The translations under genes were made by a program, and so were the position numbers. 64,000 nt of DNA, taken from NCBI RefSeq assembly GCF_029855125.1, contig NZ_CP123229.1, positions 3,578,501 to 3,642,500 on the forward strand, given 5' to 3'. Of this stretch, positions 34,343-43,115 are shown piece by piece. Every line of letters begins with the position of its first letter. Position 1 is the stretch's first letter. The notes under the pieces were generated by a model. It had not been told where the DNA came from. It saw nothing but the letters and a program-made list of their open reading frames with translations, and made no database searches. The DNA comes from Methylocapsa sp. D3K7 (GTDB lineage: Bacteria; Pseudomonadota; Alphaproteobacteria; Rhizobiales; Beijerinckiaceae).

Positions 34343-35812
34343 TTAAAACGACCCGAAAGCCGTGCCCAACCCAATCACCACGGCGAGCGCGACAAGCGAA
34401 CTGACGATCCCAACCATGACGATGTCGAAATAACTTTCCTTGTGCGTCGCGCCGCAGACGGCGAGCACAGTGACGACGGCGCCATTGTGCGGCAGCATGT
34501 CGAGCGTACCTGCGCCAATGACGGCAACGCGATGCATTAGCCCCGGGTCGATGCCTTGCTCGGCGGCGATCTTCATATAAGCGCCGCCAAGCGAATCGAG
34601 CGCAATCGTTAGCCCGCCCGACGCCGAGCCGGTCAGCGCGGCAAGAACATTGGTTGCCACCGCCAGAGAAACCAAAGGGCCGCCTTCGATGCCGAGTACC
34701 CGGTTGCGCACCATTTCAAAAGCGGGCAGTGCCGCGATCACCGAGCCGAAGCCGACAAGACTGGCGACGCTCAAGACGGGCAGGGCGGAGGCATTGACAC
34801 CGGCGTCCATCGATGCCCGCAGCGACGGCAGCCGCCGGAAATTGATGGCGATCAGCACGGCAATCGCCGCTGCGAGCGCGGTGACGACGGCCCAAACGCC
34901 GCCGACGGCGGAGAGCGAGGTCGCTCCCCAGGCTTCTTCCGTGAGATAGGAGGCGTCGAGGCGGGGCAATAGGACGAGCGACATGATTAGATTGACGGCG
35001 ATGACGATGATCAGCGGCAGGACGGCAAGGGCGACCGGCGGTTCCCTTGCGCTTTGCGCGCTATGGGCGATCTCGGCTGGATCAAAGGTGCTTGCGGTTG
35101 TCGTCCGCTCCCGGACGATGAGATCTTCCGCGGCATGGCTGGCGGGTGTTGAATCTCCTCCCGAGGCCGCGTCCTCGCCATAGCCTTCGCCCTTGCGCCG
35201 GGCCTTCGCCTCCGTGCGGGAAAGCCACCAAAGGCCAAACCCCAGCATGATGGCCGAGGCGATGATTCCAAGGCCCGGCGCGGCGAAGGGAGTCGTGCCG
35301 AAGAACGGCATTGGGATGGCGTTTTGGATCGCAGGCGTTCCAGGCAATGCCGACATCGTAAAGGTGGAGGCGCCGAGCATGATCGCCGCAGGCATCAAAC
35401 GTTTTGGAATATCGGCCGAGCGAAACAGCGCGTGTGCCATCGGAGCGATGACGAAGAAGGCAACGAACAGGCTGACGCCGCCATAGGTGACGAGAGCACC
35501 GGCGAGAACCACTGCCAGCACTGCCCGTTTGGCGCCGAGGCGTTCGGTCATAAAGTTGGCAATGGATGTTACGGAGCCGCTGTCTTCCATCAGCTTGCCG
35601 AACAGCGCGCCGAGGAGAAAAATCGGGAAAAATTGCATGATGAAGCGTGCGGCGCTTCCCATGAAGGTTTGCGTCCAATGGGCGAGCAATGGCTCGCCAG
35701 CCAGTCCCGCCGCGAGGACAGCGGCGGCGGGCGCGAGAAGCAGAATACTCCAGCCACGATAGGCGAGCCAGATCAAGAGACCAAGAGAAACCAGAATGCC
35801 CAGAAGTCCCAT
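34343..35812 (-). CDS. GntP family permease
   Basis: A 489-residue polytopic permease of the GntP/DsdX family, with about 12 TM helices and the family features GKLMEDSGSVTSIANFM in the first half, GVSLFVAFFVIAPMAHALF and ALTGSASGGLTIALDSLG in the second. Members take up gluconate, D-serine or 3-hydroxybutyrate by proton symport. A hydrophilic insert (near residues 205-240) follows the sixth helix. It lies 3 bases downstream of the patatin stop and is clearly in one operon with it. The carbon source is not clear; a beta-hydroxybutyrate role is suggested by the patatin partner. Confidence 0.88.
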   Translation of the reverse strand: MGLLGILVSLGLLIWLAYRGWSILLLAPAAAVLAAGLAGEPLLAHWTQTFMGSAARFIMQFFPIFLLGALFGKLMEDSGSVTSIANFMTERLGAKRAVLAVVLAGALVTYGGVSLFVAFFVIAPMAHALFRSADIPKRLMPAAIMLGASTFTMSALPGTPAIQNAIPMPFFGTTPFAAPGLGIIASAIMLGFGLWWLSRTEAKARRKGEGYGEDAASGGDSTPASHAAEDLIVRERTTTASTFDPAEIAHSAQSAREPPVALAVLPLIIVIAVNLIMSLVLLPRLDASYLTEEAWGATSLSAVGGVWAVVTALAAAIAVLIAINFRRLPSLRASMDAGVNASALPVLSVASLVGFGSVIAALPAFEMVRNRVLGIEGGPLVSLAVATNVLAALTGSASGGLTIALDSLGGAYMKIAAEQGIDPGLMHRVAVIGAGTLDMLPHNGAVVTVLAVCGATHKESYFDIVMVGIVSSLVALAVVIGLGTAFGSF

Positions 35813-35815
35813 CTG

Positions 35816-36871
35816 TCAGACCTGTTCCAACAAGGCGTCGATATCGAGGGTTGAGCGGTTCCCGAGGTCCCTGCCATGCGTCTCAAGAAACACGTGCGCC
35901 GACCTTCGCCCCTCCGCGTGCAGGAGCGTAAAGAACTCCCATTCCGCATTGAGCTTGGAGGAGGCGCCAAGCCCGGTCAACATCTCGCTTCCGATGCGAT
36001 GAATCCGCATGCCAGCCCATTGCGCGCCTTCGCTGTTGCCTGGATCGGCAACCTGTCGGAGGAGCGCCATCATGCGCAGCTCCTTCAGAAGGACAGCATT
36101 GAAGGAGACCTCATTCAACCGGTTGAGAATATCTGGAGCCGTGCGCGCGGGCTCGTTGCGTTCGATCGGGTTGATCTGTACGAGAATCGTGTCCCGCGAT
36201 TTGCACTCACGGATGAGGGGGGTCATCGTCGGATTGCCGGAATAACCACCGTCCCAATAAGGTTCGCCGTCGATCTCTATGGCCTGGAACATGGTAGGCA
36301 GACAGGCCGAGGCAAGCAGAACGTCCGGCGTAATGGTGCCGTTTTTAAACACGTGTCCGCGGCCGGTCCGGACATTGGTGGCGGTGATGAAGAGCTTTAT
36401 GGAAGATTGCGCCAACCGTTCGAAATCGACGAGATCGGCCAGAATCTCGCGCAATGGATTTGTCCCCTTCGGGTTCAATTGATAGGGCGAGACCAGCCGC
36501 GACATGAGGTCCATCGCCACATACATGGGCGAGGAGTCCAGCGTCCAGCGGCCAAGGATCACATCGAGCGGTCCGCGCTTGAATGGGCTGAAGCGAGCCG
36601 CCTCCGAGACGCGGCGCCAAAATTTCTCGAGTGCCTCCCGCGCGCCCGCAGGCCCGCCCTTGGCATAGCCGTCGGCGAGCACCGCGGCATTCATGGCGCC
36701 CGCCGATGTGCCGGAAATGCCGTCGATTTCAAGCCAAGGCTCTTCGAGCAAACGATCGAGGACACCCCAGGTGTACGCCCCATGCGAGCCGCCGCCTTGC
36801 AGTGCAAGATCAACGAGGACGGGAGTGCGTGTTATCGCGGCCTTGGACTTAACCGGTTCTCCGGGCATCAA
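35816..36871 (-). CDS. Patatin-like phospholipase
   Basis: A 351-residue patatin. It shows the oxyanion loop GGGSHGAYTWG (26-36), nucleophile elbow GTSAG with Ser56 and the catalytic Asp207 in DGGYSGNP, so the Ser-Asp dyad is complete. It lacks a signal peptide and is probably cytoplasmic, acting on lipid esters or on PHB-like polyesters. It is the first gene of a two-gene operon with a GntP permease; this pairing is common in Hyphomicrobiales, often next to a 3-hydroxybutyrate dehydrogenase gene. A second in-frame ATG is the next codon. Confidence 0.9.
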   Translation of the reverse strand: MMPGEPVKSKAAITRTPVLVDLALQGGGSHGAYTWGVLDRLLEEPWLEIDGISGTSAGAMNAAVLADGYAKGGPAGAREALEKFWRRVSEAARFSPFKRGPLDVILGRWTLDSSPMYVAMDLMSRLVSPYQLNPKGTNPLREILADLVDFERLAQSSIKLFITATNVRTGRGHVFKNGTITPDVLLASACLPTMFQAIEIDGEPYWDGGYSGNPTMTPLIRECKSRDTILVQINPIERNEPARTAPDILNRLNEVSFNAVLLKELRMMALLRQVADPGNSEGAQWAGMRIHRIGSEMLTGLGASSKLNAEWEFFTLLHAEGRRSAHVFLETHGRDLGNRSTLDIDALLEQV

Positions 36872-37039
36872 ACCTCAAGGAAAAGCGTCGGGACCGGTCC
36901 TGTTTAAGTCATCTCAGCCGGGGTGTCATTCACTTCACCGCTTTTTCGCGCGCGGCGCAGGGCCGCAGACAAGCCGGCGTTGCTATGGACTTTGCCAGAG
37001 CCGCCCTAATTTTTGTGACTGTTTGTAGGGAGGAGCCTC

Positions 37040-37285
37040 ATGACAGCAGTTGATCGCCGAAATGTTTTAAGGGTGATGCTGGGCGGTGCCGTCGTCGCCA
37101 CTGCCGGATTGGCGTTGATACCTGTGCCAGCTGAATCTGCGCCATTAGCGGCAAGCAGGAATCTTTTCGCCGCGACAGAGAACCCCGTGGATGAGGCGGT
37201 TGTCGTCGTGCGCAGGCGCCGCCGCCGCCGCAGAGTGTGCTGGTGGCGCAGAGGACGCCGTATTTGCCGCTGGCGCTGGGTCTGA
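37040..37285 (+). CDS. Tiny exported Arg/Trp-rich cationic protein
   Basis: An 81-residue protein with a Tat-like leader (DRRNVLRVMLGGAVVATAG) and cleavage near AESA. The mature C-terminal end is extremely basic: a run of eight Arg, then VCWWRRGRRICRWRWV, with two Cys spaced as for a disulfide-bonded beta-hairpin. The start follows GGGAGGAGCC. The gene is followed by a strong hairpin (37294-37328). It is first in a group of tiny exported basic proteins. Similar Arg-rich proteins occur in other Rhizobiales without a known function. Confidence 0.75.
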   Translation: MTAVDRRNVLRVMLGGAVVATAGLALIPVPAESAPLAASRNLFAATENPVDEAVVVVRRRRRRRRVCWWRRGRRICRWRWV

Positions 37286-37293
37286 CGTTGAAG

Positions 37294-37328
37294 GCTGGCC
37301 GGTGAATCACGCTTGGACACCGGCCAGC
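37294..37328 (+). terminator. 11-bp hairpin downstream of the Arg/Trp-rich protein gene
   Basis: The perfect arms GCTGGCCGGTG and CACCGGCCAGC enclose a 13-nt loop, starting 9 bases after the stop codon. There is no U-run, so it may be a Rho-assisted terminator or an mRNA 3' stabiliser. Confidence 0.6.
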
Positions 37329-37652
37329 AAAATCCATTCGCCACTGGCCGATGGCTTTCCATCATTTTTTGATCCCAGCTCTCGCCATGGGAGCCATGAC
37401 GGGTCCACGCTGGTTGGCCAAGCGCTTTCCAAATTTTCTGACTATGGGAGAAACACCTTGGTTTCGAATGGTCAGATCACTTTCAAAATTCCTTCGGAAA
37501 ACTGCTTTATGCATCGGGCCTTGCACTTTGCAATCAATGCCCGGCGTTGCCAATTGGTTCAAATTACGCCACTGTGAGACCCCGTCCCTGATCATCTGTG
37601 GGAATTGGGCCAAGCAAGGAAAGTCAAGCAAAGACAAGAGAGGAAACGTGCA
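37329..37652. other. Intergenic stretch without a recognised gene
   Basis: An open frame at 37351-37656 exists but has no start-site support, no family resemblance and unusual composition. The stretch holds no palindromes beyond the hairpin just before it. It is probably untranslated spacer or leader for the next small gene. Confidence 0.45.
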
Positions 37653-37889
37653 ATGAGGATGACGATTCAAAGATTCGCGGGTGTGTGCTTCGGAGCGGTG
37701 CTTGCGATGGTGATCAGCGTGGACGTGGATGCCGCCCCTCTAAACACTTCGCAAGGCCCAGCGGAAATTTCTGCTTCCGACGGCTTGGTCGTGCAAGTGA
37801 CGACTCGCACGAGAGTGAGGCGTCGCGGCCATCGAGTTCCCAGACAAATGGTCCACCGCCACAGAGCACCGGTCCACCGCGCCAACTAG
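37653..37889 (+). CDS. Tiny exported Arg/His-rich protein
   Basis: A 78-residue protein with a signal peptide (MRMTIQRFAGVCFGAVLAMV, cleavage after VDA near residue 27). A short neutral segment with a VVQVTTRTRV strand follows, then a basic tail VRRRGHRVPRQMVHRHRAPV. The start follows GAGAGGAAAC. It is the second of three neighbouring tiny exported basic proteins and is followed by a strong hairpin (37940-37966). No family is recognised. Confidence 0.65.
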   Translation: MRMTIQRFAGVCFGAVLAMVISVDVDAAPLNTSQGPAEISASDGLVVQVTTRTRVRRRGHRVPRQMVHRHRAPVHRAN

Positions 37890-37939
37890 CGGACGGTTGA
37901 CATACCGTCATCCGACGCGAACTGCTCTATCGCCTTAAC

Positions 37940-37966
37940 CCATGGGCCGCGATTGGCGGCCCATGG
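37940..37966 (+). terminator. 11-bp hairpin downstream of the Arg/His-rich protein gene
   Basis: The perfect arms CCATGGGCCGC and GCGGCCCATGG enclose a 5-nt loop GATTG, 50 bases after the stop of the preceding small gene. No U-run follows. The hairpin covers an apparent TTG start at 37953, which argues against that start for the next gene. Confidence 0.6.
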
Positions 37967-37994
37967 TGACTTTACTCTCGCCGGACCCATAAAA

Positions 37995-38201
37995 TTGTTG
38001 TCTCGCCGCTCTCTCTTGTCCGCTCTTTTTGCCATGGGGGCGGTTACAAGCGCCGCTGCGGCTCTTGCGCCCGTTGCGCCATCGAAGGCCGGTGGCCAGA
38101 CTCATTCAGGCCGTTCCATCTCCATCATACCTCCCCATCGCGGCCCCCTGCAGCAACGCCGCGCCAAACGGAGGCGGCACCGCAGGGAGCAGAACCATTG
38201 A
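37995..38201 (+). CDS. Tiny Tat-type exported basic protein
   Basis: A 68-residue protein beginning with a good twin-arginine motif (SRRSLLSALFAMG), a hydrophobic Ala-rich helix and cleavage near PSKA. A basic tail, RRAKRRRHRREQNH, ends it. The start is one of two TTG codons; the longer frame to 37953 overlaps a hairpin. It is the third tiny exported basic protein in a row. The sequence supports export but gives no family. Confidence 0.5.
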   Translation: MLSRRSLLSALFAMGAVTSAAAALAPVAPSKAGGQTHSGRSISIIPPHRGPLQQRRAKRRRHRREQNH

Positions 38202-38452
38202 TGGCTCCTCAACGGTCTTTTGCCGGGCAAGTCCATGTTCACCTCCAACGCTGCTTGTCCCTTCTAGCAACTTCTTTGGCTGTGTGAGCCGTTCGTCTGG
38301 CAATGCCAGGAGGCCCGATGGTCTCAGCCGTAAGCGCCAAGGAAAGAACGCAAGTTCTTCTCACTTTGATCACGAATTGAGGGCATTAAAATCCGGCGCG
38401 ATGTAACTTCGCGGGGATTGCCGCCATGCGTGGTGGGGAGGGCTGGGGAGAC

Positions 38453-38770
38453 ATGCGTAAATCACTTGCAATCATGATCGCGATCGCCGGAATATCCTTT
38501 GCGCCGGTTGCCGCGCATGCGCAAGAGCGGCTTGGAGATGGAGCGATGGGTGCGCTTGCAGGCGCCCTCGTCGGCGGCCCCGTTGGCTTAATTGCGGGCG
38601 GCGTCGTAGGTTATACCGCCGGGCCATCGATAGCGTCGAGTTGGGGCCTCAGGGGGCACAGGCATTACCGCCGCGCGCATTACAGCGGACGCGCGTCTGC
38701 CCACACACATCCGCGCTCAAACCCGCGGGAGAACCGGCCCTTGAGCCAATCCCCGCCGCAATCCCTCTGA
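38453..38770 (+). CDS. Small exported glycine-zipper protein with a His/Arg tail
   Basis: A 105-residue protein: signal peptide (MRKSLAIMIAIAGISFAPVAAHA), then a glycine-zipper helix GALAGALVGGPVGLIAGGVVG of the kind found in outer-membrane or inner-membrane associated proteins, then a basic His/Arg tail (RGHRHYRRAHYSGRASAH). The start follows GGGGAGAC. A nine-codon longer start at 38426 is possible. It extends the row of small exported basic proteins starting at 37040. Zipper helices often mediate membrane insertion or oligomers; the role here is unknown. Confidence 0.65.
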   Translation: MRKSLAIMIAIAGISFAPVAAHAQERLGDGAMGALAGALVGGPVGLIAGGVVGYTAGPSIASSWGLRGHRHYRRAHYSGRASAHTHPRSNPRENRPLSQSPPQSL

Positions 38771-38877
38771 CAAAGTTCAGTGTTGGAGAGGCAGGAGGAG
38801 CAGCGATTCTAAACGCGGCCCGCCCTCTTATATCAATGCCTCATCTGAACTGAGACATCGTTTATATTGTCGCGAGA

Positions 38878-39003
38878 TCACCAGCCTGGCAGCGTCCGGA
38901 CTTTGCTATGGAGGTGGCCGGCAATCCAGACGATCCCAAAGAGAGTGATGAGAGCGAAGGGGGACAGCAGATAGCTTATCAACAGAATTTGGACGATGGT
39001 CAT
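38878..39003 (-). CDS. Putative 41-residue membrane protein
   Basis: A short frame encoding one long hydrophobic helix (VQILLISYLLSPFALITLFG continuing to IVWIAGHL) with a short basic tail. Its ATG overlaps by one base beyond the stop of the upstream small frame (TGATATG), which suggests coupled translation. No family. The frame continues upstream to 39144 as an unlikely extension. Confidence 0.4.
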   Translation of the reverse strand: MTIVQILLISYLLSPFALITLFGIVWIAGHLHSKVRTLPGW

Positions 39004-39004
39004 A

Positions 39005-39214
39005 TCAACCCCGCACAATGAACAACACAGGCCTTTGCCGCGCGCGCGGCTTGGACATTTCCGGGCCCGCGCGGTCTGGTGATTCTTCAAGACATGGCAA
39101 TCCGAGACTTGCTTCTTCGTGGCCTCGCCTGCGGCCGGCGTCATAAATCTTCTGTGCGATATTTCGAATTTCTTCCGCTTTTGGAGTTGGCTGCTCCCAA
39201 ATTCCGACCCGCAT
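39005..39214 (-). CDS. Putative 69-residue hypothetical protein
   Basis: An open frame with ATG after GAGGTCGAG and a charged sequence (KAEEIRNIAQKIYDAGRRRGHEE) that would form an amphipathic helix. It ends one base before the start of the 41-residue membrane protein frame. There is a weak likeness to DUF2934-type short helical proteins, too weak to claim. Existence is uncertain. Confidence 0.3.
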   Translation of the reverse strand: MRVGIWEQPTPKAEEIRNIAQKIYDAGRRRGHEEASLGLPCLEESPDRAGPEMSKPRARQRPVLFIVRG

Positions 39215-39386
39215 CACTCGACCTCTAATAAAACTCTTGGAATTCGCGGACCGTAATTGCAAATGGCCCCGTTCAACATCACCCATTTGAGAGGGAGTCA
39301 GCGTTTCTCTCTTGCCGCAAATGGGTCCGGCCGACGTGTTGCCCGCGGTGCGCAGTAGCGCCGCGCTCAATGCAAGCGGTCATCAA

Positions 39387-40493
39387 TCAAGCGGGCGAGA
39401 CGCCAAGCTTTTTCTCGGTCATGGCGAGAGCGGCGGCGACGACCTGGTCCATATTGTAATAACGATATTCGGCAAGGCGGCCCGCAAAATGCACGCCCGG
39501 TTCGGCGGCGGCCAATGCGGCATAACGTTTGAAGAGTGCTTCGTTGTCAGGCCGGGGGATCGGGTAATAAGGATCGCCCTTCGATTCCGGATATTCCCTG
39601 ACAATGGACGTTCCCGCATGAGTCTGCCCGGTCAGATGTTTGAACTCCGTAATTCTGGTGTAGGCATGATCATTTGGATAGTTGACGGTTCCAACCTGCT
39701 GCTGGCGCGCGACATTGGACAAATGCTCATGTTCAAAGCGCAAACTGCGGTACGGCAGGTGGCCGTAACGGTAATCGAAATAAGCGTCGATTGGCCCCGT
39801 GAAGATAATTTGCTGAGCGGAAAGTGACGCGCGAACGGCGAAAAAATCGGTCGCGAGTCGTATTTCGATGTTTGGATGATCGAGCATTCGCTCGAACATC
39901 TTCGTATAGCCCTGCGCTGGCATAAACTGATACGTATCCGAGAAATAGCGGTCGTCGTCATTGGTGCGTGTCGGAATGCGCGCGGCGACCCCCGCTGAAA
40001 GTTCTGAGAGGTCGAGGCCCCATTGCTTACGTGTATAGCCGCGGAAAAATTTTTCACAGAGATCCTCTCCAACGCTGGCGAGGACCACGTCCTCGCTGGT
40101 CTTGATCTCGTCTTTCGGGATTCGGACTTTCTCGAAATACGCGGCGGCGCCGGCCTCGTCCAGATCGAGACCATACAGGGCATTCAATGTCAGCCGGTTA
40201 ATTGGCAAGGGGTAGAGTTTGCCATTGGCCTGAGCAAGCACCCGATGCTCGTAAAACCGCCAGTCGGTAAAGCGGCTGAGATAAGCGAAAACCCGCTTCG
40301 AATTGGTATGGAAAATATGCGGTCCGTAAGGATGAATGAGAATCCCGTTTGCGTCGTAGGTATCAAAGGCATTGCCGCCGATATGCGGTCTGCGGTCAAT
40401 GATGAGTATGCGTTTGCCGCTGGCCGCGAGTCTTTCCGCGCAGGTTGCGCCAGCAAAACCCGCTCCGGCGATAAGGAAATCATAAGTGGTCAC
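39387..40493 (-). CDS. glf: UDP-galactopyranose mutase
   Basis: A 368-residue flavoenzyme that interconverts UDP-galactopyranose and UDP-galactofuranose, feeding Galf into surface polysaccharides. The FAD-binding start LIAGAGFAGATCAERLA, the RRPHIGGNAFD segment and HPYGPHIFHTN carry the family signature, and the substrate-binding YEHRV and PIDAYFDYRYG motifs are present. Length is normal. It ends a minus-strand pair with the oxidoreductase fusion. A 74-bp piece of this gene plus its leader recurs at 43116-43220. Activity call is secure. Confidence 0.93.
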   Translation of the reverse strand: MTTYDFLIAGAGFAGATCAERLAASGKRILIIDRRPHIGGNAFDTYDANGILIHPYGPHIFHTNSKRVFAYLSRFTDWRFYEHRVLAQANGKLYPLPINRLTLNALYGLDLDEAGAAAYFEKVRIPKDEIKTSEDVVLASVGEDLCEKFFRGYTRKQWGLDLSELSAGVAARIPTRTNDDDRYFSDTYQFMPAQGYTKMFERMLDHPNIEIRLATDFFAVRASLSAQQIIFTGPIDAYFDYRYGHLPYRSLRFEHEHLSNVARQQQVGTVNYPNDHAYTRITEFKHLTGQTHAGTSIVREYPESKGDPYYPIPRPDNEALFKRYAALAAAEPGVHFAGRLAEYRYYNMDQVVAAALAMTEKKLGVSPA

Positions 40494-40650
40494 CCGGCTC
40501 TCCGATCGGATCGAACTTTATTCAATGCATATCCTCGATTACGAATTGATTGATTCGGATGGAGAAGGCGAAAAGTCTCGTATTCGTGTCGGAGTCTTAA
40601 ACGACGCGGTAGCGAAGCATCAACACCCAAGTGGGGTGCATCCAGCTTGG

Positions 40651-43023
40651 TCATAGGTGCTGCGCGGGAAAGATAGAAAAGGTTCCGCCAGGGTCAAGAC
40701 GGGACCTCACGGCCTCAAACTGGTTCCATAGTGGGAAAGCCCTCTTCATGTAATCCAGATCAGGCAACTGGTGAAACTTGCCCCAATGTGGCCGTCCGTG
40801 TAACTCGCGCATCAGGTGCTCGAACGGGGCGAATACCTCGTCCTTAACATCCACGTCGACCGACCACGCAAGATTGAACGAAACGCTATCACATTCGGCA
40901 TTCGGCCCGAGGAAAGAATGGCTGTTGCCCTTGAGAAATTTCATTTCTACAATCTGCCCGCTGTGCAAAGCCGCAAATTGGGTGCTCCGTATACGCTCCA
41001 CCGCGGAATCAATTTCCGAAAGTGGAACGCTGTATTGCATACTCACGTCAATTTGACCTGTGCCACACCCAGGCTTCCCCCCATCCGGGTTCCAACCGGC
41101 GCCGTCGCCAACGACGTAGCGGCGAAAGCCTTGGGCCGGTTTCGCCGATGTTTCGAAGCACTCCACCCGGACTTTGTCGGCACCAAGGCGCCAGTGACCC
41201 CACACGTGTTCGTAGCGAGCAAAAATTGCGGGCCGCTCAGCAAGGAATTGCCCCAAATCCATATTGAGTTCGACCATCCGAACCCACGGCATCGGTACGA
41301 CTTCCAGTTCCAGTTCAACAATCACTCCCAACATGCCCACCGCCAACCTGGCAGCGCGGAGTTCTTCGATAGGGGATGCCGGGCCAAATTGTCTCAGTTC
41401 TCCTGAGGCAAGCACCATCTTCATTGATCTGACGGAGTCGGACAACGTTCCCCAATTCGGGCTGGTCCCGTGTGTACCGGTTGACACAGCACCGCCGATA
41501 GTAGCAACCGTAATATAGGCAAGCGAGGGCAGCGCGAGGCCGCGTTGAGCCAGAGCACGAGTGAGATCGCCGAGGCGGACGCCGGCCTCCACGTTGACGG
41601 TGTTCTGCTTTGTGTCCACGCGCAGGATTCGGTTCAATTGGCTCAGCCGCAGGCTGACATCGCGTGTCACCAGTTCGGGTGCCCACGAGTGCGCCACCCC
41701 TATGGGCCGGATCCGCAATCCCGCCGAGACAGCCTCACGCACAGCCGAGCTGACCTCCGCCACCGAACCGCAGTCGACGATATGTTTAGGCGTAAAGATC
41801 TGGATGCCGTTGTAGATGGCAATCTGCGGGCCGCTCCCGTGCAATGCCGGATAAAGAGAAGATGGGCTGATCGGCCTCCCGCTTCGACTTGATTCGATCA
41901 TCGCCTCGATGACCGCCAAATCGCGAAGTGCCTCAGAGGGAGAACTGTGAAGCGGCGAGCCATGTCGAATGACCCCCAAGCAATCTGTCAGGAGTCGTTC
42001 GACACCGCCATTGAAAGAATCGTCTACGTCGATCTGCCGCTCGCCCTGTGAATTTCTGAGCAGAATCCGGTTGCGGTGAAAGTCAACTTCAAGAGATCCC
42101 TCCGAACCGATCACTGTGAGCGCCGCAACGGAGGGTCCGGTCTCCGGTGCGGCAAAAGAGAGTTGAAAGCTGCCCTCCGCTCCCCTCGCGAAGGAAATTA
42201 CCGAGGTAACGCCGTCAGCCGGCGGAAGATGCGCCCTGCGTTGACTGACGACGGCGCTGACGGAATCAATCTCCCCAGCGATCCGACGCAGCAGCGCGAT
42301 GAAATGAACGCCCCAATCCAGGATATGCCCGCCCGGGTAATCAGGGGGTTCCCGCCAGCCGAAATTCCTAGGCCCCACATAGGTTATCAAGGAAAAGTTA
42401 ACGGTTTCGGGCAGCCCGATATGACTATTTTTAATTAATTGCTCTGCTAATAGGGTGGTGTTTTTGAAGCGCCAATTTTCCGCCACCGCCCAAAGCGGTC
42501 GGCGTTCAAGGAGGGCATAATCGCTCAACAAGTCGAGGCACTGCGCAACCGTCGGCGCGCATGGCTTTTCACTAATGACATGTTTTCCCGCGCGCAACGA
42601 CGCGCGGACTGCCTCCGGCACCGCGGGTATGGGCAGCACCAAGTCGACGATATCGATTTCCGGGTCGCCGAGGACAGACTCGAGACTTGTGTATTTTTTC
42701 AGGCCTTGTGCCTGATAGGTCTCGCTCGCGCGAGCCAGCGACTCTTGCGACCGACTGCACAGGGCCACGAGTTCGACGAGGCCAGCCTTTTCGAGTTTTC
42801 GCAACGCCGGCAGATGCACGCTGACAGCGAATTCGCCGCAGCCCACCAATGCCAAGCGTGGCGGCGAACTTGACGAGGGCGCATAGACTGCAGGAGAAAT
42901 CTCCTCCTCAGCGGCACGCTTTCCTGGGGTCATGCGCCGAAAAGTTGCCTTGATCGCCCGCCATTTTTGCCGCAGAGGTTTGCGTGCGAAGCGGACTAGC
43001 TTCGCTTTAGCATCGAAGTTCAT
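40651..43023 (-). CDS. Fusion: Gfo/Idh/MocA oxidoreductase + FAD-linked sugar oxidase
   Basis: A 790-residue two-enzyme protein. Residues 55-395 are a Gfo/Idh/MocA dehydrogenase with an NAD-binding turn LALVGCGEFAVSVHLPAL and the catalytic-site motif EKPCAP (Glu152-Lys153-Pro154). Residues 405-790 are a VAO-type FAD oxidase of the ALO/L-gulonolactone/DprE1 group: FAD loop GVAHSW (His445 may bind FAD covalently), GGAVSTGTHGT and the C-terminal PHWGKFHQL motif. A short basic leader (1-50) has no membrane helix. The arrangement suggests sequential oxidation/reduction of a sugar in polysaccharide synthesis. It sits between glf and the glf remnant. Fusion is directly visible. Confidence 0.85.
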   Translation of the reverse strand: MNFDAKAKLVRFARKPLRQKWRAIKATFRRMTPGKRAAEEEISPAVYAPSSSSPPRLALVGCGEFAVSVHLPALRKLEKAGLVELVALCSRSQESLARASETYQAQGLKKYTSLESVLGDPEIDIVDLVLPIPAVPEAVRASLRAGKHVISEKPCAPTVAQCLDLLSDYALLERRPLWAVAENWRFKNTTLLAEQLIKNSHIGLPETVNFSLITYVGPRNFGWREPPDYPGGHILDWGVHFIALLRRIAGEIDSVSAVVSQRRAHLPPADGVTSVISFARGAEGSFQLSFAAPETGPSVAALTVIGSEGSLEVDFHRNRILLRNSQGERQIDVDDSFNGGVERLLTDCLGVIRHGSPLHSSPSEALRDLAVIEAMIESSRSGRPISPSSLYPALHGSGPQIAIYNGIQIFTPKHIVDCGSVAEVSSAVREAVSAGLRIRPIGVAHSWAPELVTRDVSLRLSQLNRILRVDTKQNTVNVEAGVRLGDLTRALAQRGLALPSLAYITVATIGGAVSTGTHGTSPNWGTLSDSVRSMKMVLASGELRQFGPASPIEELRAARLAVGMLGVIVELELEVVPMPWVRMVELNMDLGQFLAERPAIFARYEHVWGHWRLGADKVRVECFETSAKPAQGFRRYVVGDGAGWNPDGGKPGCGTGQIDVSMQYSVPLSEIDSAVERIRSTQFAALHSGQIVEMKFLKGNSHSFLGPNAECDSVSFNLAWSVDVDVKDEVFAPFEHLMRELHGRPHWGKFHQLPDLDYMKRAFPLWNQFEAVRSRLDPGGTFSIFPAQHL

Positions 43024-43115
43024 TGATTTTTGACCCCCAATGAATGTTCAACATTGACCCCCGAGATCGGGTTGTCAATCAGCAACGAAAAGGGAACCAG
43101 ATGTGCTTGCAAAAA

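Noticed and set aside
37351..37656. 101-residue plus-strand frame between small exported genes
   Set aside because: No ribosome-binding site, no signal peptide, and it overlaps the leader of the following gene.
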